From positions 1 through 6,513 of the forward strand of contig JAIPHI010000151.1 of the NCBI GenBank assembly GCA_021735285.1: a DNA stretch of 6,513 bases, given 5' to 3'. The notes beneath the pieces were generated by a model. That model was not told the DNA's origin and made no database searches. It was given only the letters and a program-made list of their open reading frames with translations. The position numbers and the translations under genes were made by a program. Below are positions 1 through 5,512 of this stretch, piece after piece (position 1 is the first letter of the stretch; the number at the start of each line of letters is the position of its first letter). Source of the DNA: Fidelibacterota bacterium (GTDB lineage Bacteria; Fidelibacterota; UBA2242; JAFGTP01).

Positions 1-168
1 AAGGGTGAGCAAGAGGCAAAAATATTAAGAATTATAATTGAACCTATACGCATCAATTTAATCAAGAAAAACATTTTGATAAAAATACCTTACTTTTTAG
101 AAGCTATTTCATTAACATATTAAGGTTAAATTGAGTTACTATTTAAAAAGGTATAAGATAGGTGAGAA
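1..168 (+). other. Leader of the pullulanase gene, possibly with the 3' end of an upstream gene
   Basis: No gene can be named here. Frame 1 is open from the window edge to a TAA at 121-123 (40 codons, very rich in Ile, Lys and Leu). Frame 2 is open only to a TAA at 26-28 and would end in ...SKRQKY. Either could be the tail of an upstream gene; 40 codons is too short to decide and the Ile/Lys bias looks like AT-rich noise. A weak sigma70-like pair, TTGATA (76-81) and TAGAAG (98-103) with 16 bases between, is the best promoter guess, with about four to five of six matches per box. A short inverted repeat, TTAAC (112-116) and GTTAA (125-129), lies between that and the ribosome binding site. No terminator for an upstream gene is evident. 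Confidence 0.3.
160..165 (+). promoter_or_regulatory. Ribosome binding site of the pullulanase gene
   Basis: AGGTGA matches the 3' part of the consensus AAGGAGGTGA and ends three bases before the ATG at 169, the usual register for this portion of the anti-Shine-Dalgarno pairing. It supports 169 as the start that yields the lipoprotein signal peptide. Confidence 0.6.
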
Positions 169-2706
169 ATGGGCAGTTTGAAAAAATATTTAATATTTTG
201 CACTCTTCTTTTGTCTTTAGTTTTATCTATTTGTATTTTTGGTTGTGATAATTGGAAGGGAGCAAATAATATGAGCAAATTAAAAATACATTATCATCGG
301 TATGATGGTGATTATAACAACTGGACTCTATGGACCTGGCTAGATGATGTTCAGAAAGAAATACATCCTATTGATTCTAATGATTATGGATTAATATTCG
401 AAATTAATTTAGATAAGTACCCTTCTCAGGGGAATATCAATTTTTTACCTAAATATAAGAACTGGGAAGCAAAGGATGCACCCAATAGGTTCTGGGATCG
501 AGATCAAAAAAATGAAGTTTGGATTTTACCTAGTGATCCGACCGTATATACAAAAAAGCCAGACACATCAAAAACTATTCAAAGAGCCTTTATTGATAGC
601 CAGGATAGTATAACAGTGACATTATCTCATCCTCTTTTTAAGAATGAGATTGATAAATTAGAAGCACATATTATTTTGGATAATGGAGATGATATTGAAG
701 GCCTTAAGCCTGAATTTCTAAATCCTGAAGAGGAAAAATCGAATATTATTGTTTTAAAAACTAATCAAGAGATCAAGCTGGAAAGTTTACCAGGAAGGCT
801 TGAGATCAAAGATTGGCAATCCGGCCCTCTTTTATTACGAAAGATTTTAGATAATAGCAAATATCAGACTGATCAAACTTTAGGAGTTGGTTATTCGCCG
901 AAGAAGAGCATATTTACTGTATTTTCACCGGGAGCAACTAGAGTTCTTCTCAACATATATGATAAACCTAAAAATGGTGCTGCTAAAACTTATAGTCTCG
1001 AGAAAGTTGAGGATGGAGTCTGGAGAGGTGAAGTATCAGGAGACCTGAGGAATAAGTATTACACCTATCAAGTAGATGGCCCGGATCCATATTATAATTT
1101 TGAAGAGGAGTTAATAGACCCTTATGCATTGGCCACTACAAGTCATGATGGAAGAGGGATCATTATCCAGGATGATACTCCCATAGATCAAGGTCCGAGT
1201 TTTAGTATTGATGAGGCGATAATTTACGAGATGCATATCAGGGATTTTACCATTGACAGAAATTCCGGAGTAGAGATTAAAGGTAAATTCCCCGGTTTCC
1301 ATGAAAGTGGGACAAAATTGCCGGGGACCGAATTTTCAACCGGCTTGGACCATCTGGTAGAATTGGGAATAAATACTGTCCAGATTATGCCGATCCAGGA
1401 CTTTGAACATGTGGATACCGGAGATAGCTATTTTTGGGGCTATATGCCGGTTAATTTTAATGCTCCGGACGGCTGGTACTCAACAGACCATTTGCATGGA
1501 TCCGGAGTCAAAGAATTTAAAAAATTAGTAGATGCATTCCATAAAAAAGGTATCAAAGTGGTAATGGATGTAGTTTATAATCATACAGCCGAGACTAGCA
1601 GCCACATATATTATAATTTTAATGGATTTATACCCAATTTTTACTATCGTGAAAAACCGGATGGATCATTCTGGAATGGCTCCGGGACAGGCAATGAAAC
1701 TCGTTCTGAAAATCCTATGGTACGTAGATTTATTGTAGAGTCTCTGAAATACTGGGTCAAAGAATATAAGGTAGATGGTTTTCGATTTGATCTGATGGGC
1801 CTGCATGATATGAAAACCATGAAAACTATTGTGCGAGAGCTGCAAGCAATTAAACCTGATATCTTTATTTATGGCGAACCCTGGACTGCAGGTTCTACTC
1901 CAATAGACCCCACCTTAAAAGGCGACCAAAAGCAGAAAGGCTTTGCAGTTTTTAATGATCATTTCAGAGATGCACTTAAGGGCCCCTGGCATAATACTGA
2001 ACCTGGTTATATTCAGGAAGGTCTGTACAAAGATAGAATCAAGACCGGAATTACAGGCTCTATTGATGATTTTGCAGCTAATCCGCAAGAGGTGATTAAT
2101 TATGTGGTTTGCCATGATGGCAGGACTCTTTGGGATAGGATCATTGCTACAACTAAAGATAGTTCCCATCTCTCGGAGAAAAAACTTCAAGATATGGATA
2201 AATTGGCTGCGGTGTTAGTTTTAACATCTCAAGGAGTCCCATTTTTACATGGAGGGCAGGAAATACTAAGAACAAAATTTGGCTCCCATAATAGTTATAA
2301 CCTACCTGATAAAATCAACAAAATCACCTGGTCTTTCAAAGAAGAGAATCACGATATATTTGCTTACTACAAGGGATTAATAAAATTACGTAAAGAACAT
2401 CCTGTATTTAGGATGACCTCTAAAGATGCAATTAAAGAAAATATTACATTTTTGGGTGAAAATGGTTATGACATGCCTCAAAATTGTATAGGTTATTTAA
2501 TAAAAAAAGGTAATAGTGAGGATAGATGGCCAGAAGTGCTGGTCTTGTTAAATCCTAACCATCACAAAGTTAAAATCCCAATTCCAAAAAAACGTTGGAC
2601 CGTAGTTGTGAATGAGGAAGAAGCAGGCACAGAAATGATAGAACCTGTAAGTAACTCCCCTGTTGAATTGGAACCAATATCGGCGTTGATAATGTATCAC
2701 CTTTAA
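169..2706 (+). CDS. pulA: Type I pullulanase (GH13_14), predicted lipoprotein
   Basis: This 845-residue enzyme should hydrolyse alpha-1,6 branch links of pullulan, limit dextrins or glycogen. Residues 1-26 look like a lipoprotein signal peptide: Lys5-Lys6, a hydrophobic stretch, then lipobox IFGC with Cys26 as the lipidated residue and Asp27 next. Residues about 37-130 resemble a CBM41 starch-binding module (HYHRYDGDYNNW, Trp-rich, then NWEAKD). About 138-230 is probably an Ig-like spacer, and 235-325 a CBM48. The GH13 barrel follows from about 350: YFWGY at 421-425 (pullulanases usually have YNWGY), DVVYNH at 467-472, GFRFD with nucleophile Asp541, YGEPW with acid/base Glu570, and CHDGRTLWD with stabiliser Asp650. 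A beta-rich C-terminal domain covers about 745-845. The length is normal for the family and all three catalytic acids are present. Start 169 gives the signal peptide; an in-frame ATG at 271 could give a cytoplasmic form. It is probably co-transcribed with the amylase gene 40 bases downstream. Confidence 0.93.
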   Translation: MGSLKKYLIFCTLLLSLVLSICIFGCDNWKGANNMSKLKIHYHRYDGDYNNWTLWTWLDDVQKEIHPIDSNDYGLIFEINLDKYPSQGNINFLPKYKNWEAKDAPNRFWDRDQKNEVWILPSDPTVYTKKPDTSKTIQRAFIDSQDSITVTLSHPLFKNEIDKLEAHIILDNGDDIEGLKPEFLNPEEEKSNIIVLKTNQEIKLESLPGRLEIKDWQSGPLLLRKILDNSKYQTDQTLGVGYSPKKSIFTVFSPGATRVLLNIYDKPKNGAAKTYSLEKVEDGVWRGEVSGDLRNKYYTYQVDGPDPYYNFEEELIDPYALATTSHDGRGIIIQDDTPIDQGPSFSIDEAIIYEMHIRDFTIDRNSGVEIKGKFPGFHESGTKLPGTEFSTGLDHLVELGINTVQIMPIQDFEHVDTGDSYFWGYMPVNFNAPDGWYSTDHLHGSGVKEFKKLVDAFHKKGIKVVMDVVYNHTAETSSHIYYNFNGFIPNFYYREKPDGSFWNGSGTGNETRSENPMVRRFIVESLKYWVKEYKVDGFRFDLMGLHDMKTMKTIVRELQAIKPDIFIYGEPWTAGSTPIDPTLKGDQKQKGFAVFNDHFRDALKGPWHNTEPGYIQEGLYKDRIKTGITGSIDDFAANPQEVINYVVCHDGRTLWDRIIATTKDSSHLSEKKLQDMDKLAAVLVLTSQGVPFLHGGQEILRTKFGSHNSYNLPDKINKITWSFKEENHDIFAYYKGLIKLRKEHPVFRMTSKDAIKENITFLGENGYDMPQNCIGYLIKKGNSEDRWPEVLVLLNPNHHKVKIPIPKKRWTVVVNEEEAGTEMIEPVSNSPVELEPISALIMYHL
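254..273 (+). promoter_or_regulatory. Possible internal translation start of pulA
   Basis: A purine-rich block GGAAGGGAG (254-262) containing GGAG (259-262) lies eight bases before an in-frame ATG at 271-273 (Met35). Met35 falls nine residues after the predicted lipidated Cys26 and directly before the first carbohydrate-binding module (MSKLKIHYHRYDG). Initiation here would give an 811-residue protein without a signal peptide. The site is plainly visible; its use is an inference. Confidence 0.35.
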
Positions 2707-2737
2707 TATTTCACTGCATGTCTGTTAATATAATTTT

Positions 2738-2743
2738 GGAGAG
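2738..2743 (+). promoter_or_regulatory. Ribosome binding site of the amylase gene
   Basis: GGAGAG contains GGAG (2738-2741) five bases before the ATG at 2747. It lies within the 40-base gap after the pullulanase stop, where there is no room for a convincing separate promoter and no terminator hairpin, which supports co-transcription. Confidence 0.65.
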
Positions 2744-2746
2744 TTT

Positions 2747-5146
2747 ATGCATCTTTTTCAACCCTTTAAGACATTGTATCTTCTGGCTTATCTAATTACT
2801 CTATTATTTATTAATTTTGCTTGTAGTAGTCAACAGGACTATAAAGCGCCGGAACTAATCGAAATGTGGAAAATTGAACCTGGCACTACAAATAAAATTG
2901 ATATGGATAAAGTTTTTTATGCTGATAATTATAAGCTTGAGTTCTCGGAAAATCAGAATTTACAGCTAAATTATAAGTCTATTAGTAATTCACTTTTAAT
3001 AAGACCGGATACGGGATTTGCGGGACTTAATTTTCTCAATTTCACAAATGCTGGCAGAGAATTAATCCTTCCAATTTTAGTTGAGAAAAAAATTCCTGTT
3101 ACTTTTACTTACAAACCAGAATCCTCAGTATCTGATGTTTACCTGATGGGAAATTTTAATACCTGGCAGCGCAATGATATTACCATGACAGATCCTGATC
3201 GGGATGGCATTTTTTCTGCTACAATCAAGTTGAATCCGGGCGTTTATAAATACCAGTTTATTGTTGATCAAAAAGAAATCTGGGACCCGCACAATCCGGA
3301 TAAAATTCCCAATGGTTTTGGTTCCTATAATTCTATTGTAAGAGTAAAGAATCCCAACAAATCAAACGTTCCACATGTTTACTTTAAGCCTGCTTCTGCC
3401 AATCTGGTGAAAGTCCATATAGATGCTGCGAAATATGACGAACAGCTACAAATTTATATTCTTAAAAATAATGATTTTCTACCCAAAAGATTTTATACCT
3501 TAGAAAAAGACAAATTGCATATCGAATTAGATAAAATTGGGAATGGAAACGATATTCTCCGTATTATACCAGTTTATAATAATGAACCTGGTAATATTTT
3601 AAAAATATGGATTAATAACGGAAAAGTGATTGATAATGAAGAATTTATATGGCAAGATGCTACAATTTATTCACTGATGGTGGACAGATTTAATAATAGT
3701 AATCCTGAAAATGATGAACCTGTAGAACATCCTGATTTAGCGCATCAGGCTAATTTTCAAGGTGGTGATATAGAAGGGTTAATCAAAAAGATCAAAAGTG
3801 GGTATTTTGATCAATTAGGAATTAATACAATTTGGCTTTCCCCAATATTTGAAACCACGGATCAGGCTTATCAGGAATGGCCAGAACCACATCGCTATTT
3901 TACAGGTTATCATGGTTATTGGCCTGTAAGTCTGACAAAGGTAGAACCCCGTTTTGGTTCTCTTGAACAATTTAAAAAGTTAGTTAAAATTGCCCATCAG
4001 CATAAAATTAAGATTTTGCTTGATTTCGTATCTAATCATGTTCATAAAGAACACCCCTGGTTCAAACAACATCGGGATTGGTTTGGGAATTATGAACTGC
4101 CAGGGGGCCGTAAAAATATCAGAAAATGGAATGAGTATCGCCTTACAACCTGGTTCGATACTTTTTTACCCTCATTTGATTATATGAATTCTGAGGCTGC
4201 TTTAGATACTGTTACAAATATTGCTTTGGAGTGGCTACAAAATACCAATATCGATGGATTTCGGCACGACGCTACCAAGCATTTGCCTGACGAATTCTGG
4301 CAAACATTAACCCGAGAAAGTAAAGCGAAGGTGGATCCCTTCAGAAATGATAAAATATTTCAAATTGGAGAATCATTTGGATCCTATGAGTTTATAAAGT
4401 CTTATGTCAACAATGGGATGCTTGATTCTCAGTTTAATTTTGAGCTTTTTTTTACTTTGCGAAGAATATTTGTGGAGGAAAATAGTGATTTCGCTGATCT
4501 GAAAATGGCACTGGATAAAAGCCTCTCCATATATGGGTATAATAATTTAATGGGCAATATTATGGATAGCCATGATCAGGTGCGGATAATGGCATATTTG
4601 GATGGTGATCTTGATCTTTCTGATAATGGAACTGAGCGAGCCTGGCAAAAACCCAAGATCAAGGTTAATAATCCGGAAGCTTACCAAAAGCAACGGATGG
4701 TGATGACTTTTCTGCTTACTATACCAGGAGTTCCTATTGTATATTATGGAGATGAATTTGGAATGACAGGCGCTAATGATCCGGATAATCGTAGAATGAT
4801 GAAATTTGACAGTGAATTAGATAGCCTTCAGCAAAAACAATTGACTCATATTTCGCGGTTGATAAATATTCGCAAGGAATATTCGGCAATCAGGAGAGGT
4901 GATTATCTACCACTAAAGATAGATAAAGATGTATTTATTTATAGTCGGGGAGATCAAAAGCATAGACTTATCATTGCAATTAATAAATCCAATCAGAAGC
5001 AATCGATTTCCACAAAATTACCGGATTGGTTGGAGTATAATAGTGTTAATTCACTAATTGATACAACTGAGTATAATATTAATAATAATTTATTTGAACA
5101 TGTTTTGGAACCGTATTCTGCACAGATTTTTAAATTAGAGAGTTGA
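2747..5146 (+). CDS. Alpha-amylase-type GH13 hydrolase with glycogen-binding module, predicted lipoprotein
   Basis: This 799-residue protein should cleave alpha-1,4 links of starch, glycogen or maltodextrin. The N-terminus is hydrophobic and ends at Cys26 in NFAC followed by SSQQ, so a lipoprotein is likely although Asn at -3 is atypical. Residues about 30-115 are a domain I do not recognise. About 117-200 is a CBM48/AMPK-beta-like module (VYLMGNFNTW with Trp140, GVYKYQFIVD, IWDP, and SYNSIVRV with Asn195). About 205-300 looks like a further beta-sandwich. The GH13 barrel starts near 301: GYHGYWP at 387-393, DFVSNH at 426-431, LPSFDYMN at 474-481 in the region V position, GFRHDATKH with nucleophile Asp508, IGESF with acid/base Glu542, and MDSHD with stabiliser Asp610. 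VPIVYYGDEFGM (662-673) closes the barrel; a short C-terminal beta domain follows from about 715. All catalytic residues are intact. Cyclomaltodextrinase or neopullulanase-like specificity is an alternative; the exact subfamily cannot be fixed by eye. Confidence 0.88.
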   Translation: MHLFQPFKTLYLLAYLITLLFINFACSSQQDYKAPELIEMWKIEPGTTNKIDMDKVFYADNYKLEFSENQNLQLNYKSISNSLLIRPDTGFAGLNFLNFTNAGRELILPILVEKKIPVTFTYKPESSVSDVYLMGNFNTWQRNDITMTDPDRDGIFSATIKLNPGVYKYQFIVDQKEIWDPHNPDKIPNGFGSYNSIVRVKNPNKSNVPHVYFKPASANLVKVHIDAAKYDEQLQIYILKNNDFLPKRFYTLEKDKLHIELDKIGNGNDILRIIPVYNNEPGNILKIWINNGKVIDNEEFIWQDATIYSLMVDRFNNSNPENDEPVEHPDLAHQANFQGGDIEGLIKKIKSGYFDQLGINTIWLSPIFETTDQAYQEWPEPHRYFTGYHGYWPVSLTKVEPRFGSLEQFKKLVKIAHQHKIKILLDFVSNHVHKEHPWFKQHRDWFGNYELPGGRKNIRKWNEYRLTTWFDTFLPSFDYMNSEAALDTVTNIALEWLQNTNIDGFRHDATKHLPDEFWQTLTRESKAKVDPFRNDKIFQIGESFGSYEFIKSYVNNGMLDSQFNFELFFTLRRIFVEENSDFADLKMALDKSLSIYGYNNLMGNIMDSHDQVRIMAYLDGDLDLSDNGTERAWQKPKIKVNNPEAYQKQRMVMTFLLTIPGVPIVYYGDEFGMTGANDPDNRRMMKFDSELDSLQQKQLTHISRLINIRKEYSAIRRGDYLPLKIDKDVFIYSRGDQKHRLIIAINKSNQKQSISTKLPDWLEYNSVNSLIDTTEYNINNNLFEHVLEPYSAQIFKLES

Positions 5147-5185
5147 TTTAATAAATAGTCTTTTTTTTAATAATTTTACAACGCG

Positions 5186-5201
5186 GGCTTCGTAGAAAGC
5201 C
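5186..5201 (+). terminator. Weak hairpin, possible terminator after the amylase gene
   Basis: GGCTT (5186-5190) pairs with AAGCC (5197-5201) around a six-base loop. It lies 39 bases after the amylase stop and is GC-rich against an AT-rich surrounding. The next T run (5212-5216) starts ten bases beyond the stem, so as a Rho-independent terminator it is poor. It may instead be a processing or stabilising stem, or part of a small repeat. Confidence 0.25.
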
Positions 5202-5237
5202 GGAAATAAAATTTTTCAAATATATTGAATAGATGAG

Positions 5238-5382
5238 CTTTTAACTATTAATCGTGGTCAAGGGTAAGCCATTGTAAATATGTGATATATATTTTTGTTG
5301 AACCCTAGTCGCTGCGAGATCATCAGCCAAATTTTTCCAATTAATAGTATTAGTCCACTAAGTTATTACCATAGCTTAAAAG
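5238..5382. repeat. Segment bounded by nested inverted repeats
   Basis: ACTATTAAT (5244-5252) is perfectly complementary in inverted order to ATTAATAGT (5340-5348). Overlapping its outer edge, CTTTTAA (5238-5244) is matched by TTAAAAG (5376-5382). Inside are AGGGT (5261-5265) against ACCCT (5302-5306) and GCTG (5311-5314) against CAGC (5324-5327). This could be a structured leader RNA, a remnant of a small mobile element, or chance in AT-rich DNA; no target-site duplication is obvious. Confidence 0.3.
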
Positions 5383-5474
5383 TAGTTCAAATAAAACAAT
5401 TTATTTATTCAAAAATTATTTATATTTTTAAAGAGAGACTCTGAAAATAGGGTAGTATCTGTAATGAATAACAC

Positions 5475-5496
5475 TTAGTAAAAATTATTAGTAAAA
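5475..5496. repeat. 9-base direct repeat upstream of glgC
   Basis: TTAGTAAAA occurs at 5475-5483 and again at 5488-5496, a 13-base period. The second copy ends seven bases before the glgC Shine-Dalgarno sequence. The placement would suit an operator or a protein- or RNA-binding leader element. The repeats are AT-rich, so chance is not excluded. Confidence 0.4.
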
Positions 5497-5503
5497 TAGA
5501 TTC

Positions 5504-5508
5504 GGAGG
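5504..5508 (+). promoter_or_regulatory. Strong ribosome binding site of glgC
   Basis: GGAGG is followed by four bases (TAAA) and the ATG at 5513. It is the best Shine-Dalgarno match of the three genes and fixes the glgC start. Confidence 0.75.
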
Positions 5509-5512
5509 TAAA

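Larger units (their letters stand above)
5147..5512. other. 366-base intergenic region between the amylase gene and glgC
   Basis: No convincing gene is present on either strand. The stretch contains, in order: a T8 run (5161-5168) with no real stem before it; a GC-rich hairpin (5186-5201); a small palindrome TTCAA-ATATA-TTGAA (5215-5229); a segment bounded by inverted repeats (5238-5382); a small palindrome AGAG-AGA-CTCT (5432-5442); a 9-base direct repeat (5475-5496); and the glgC ribosome binding site. A possible -10 box, TAGTAT (5453-5458), has no good -35 partner. The length and the structures suggest that glgC has its own promoter, leader or control. Confidence 0.6.

Noticed and set aside
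61..80. ATCAA/TTGAT stem as a terminator of an upstream gene
   Set aside because: The stem is AT-rich with a bulge and is followed by A residues, not T residues, on the plus strand.
75..98. Bacteroidota-type promoter (TTTG and TACTTTTT)
   Set aside because: The spacing is 12 bases instead of about 19-21, and the Shine-Dalgarno sequences speak against that phylum.
131..159. TTGAGT and TAAGAT, 17 bases apart, as the pulA promoter
   Set aside because: Transcription would start within or after the ribosome binding site at 160-165, leaving no usable leader.
1111..1302. Minus-strand open frame inside the pullulanase gene
   Set aside because: It is fully inside a well-supported gene, 63 codons, with no recognisable motif and a composition typical of an antisense shadow.
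1915..2190. Minus-strand open frame inside the pullulanase gene
   Set aside because: It overlaps the catalytic-domain coding sequence including the region IV motif; 91 codons with no domain feature.
3990..4187. Plus-strand open frame in another frame of the amylase gene
   Set aside because: It covers catalytic region I of the amylase in the wrong frame and has no ribosome binding site of note.
5145..5168. T8 run after the amylase stop as a Rho-independent terminator
   Set aside because: The only stem before it is ATTT/AAAT around three bases, too weak and AT-only to terminate.
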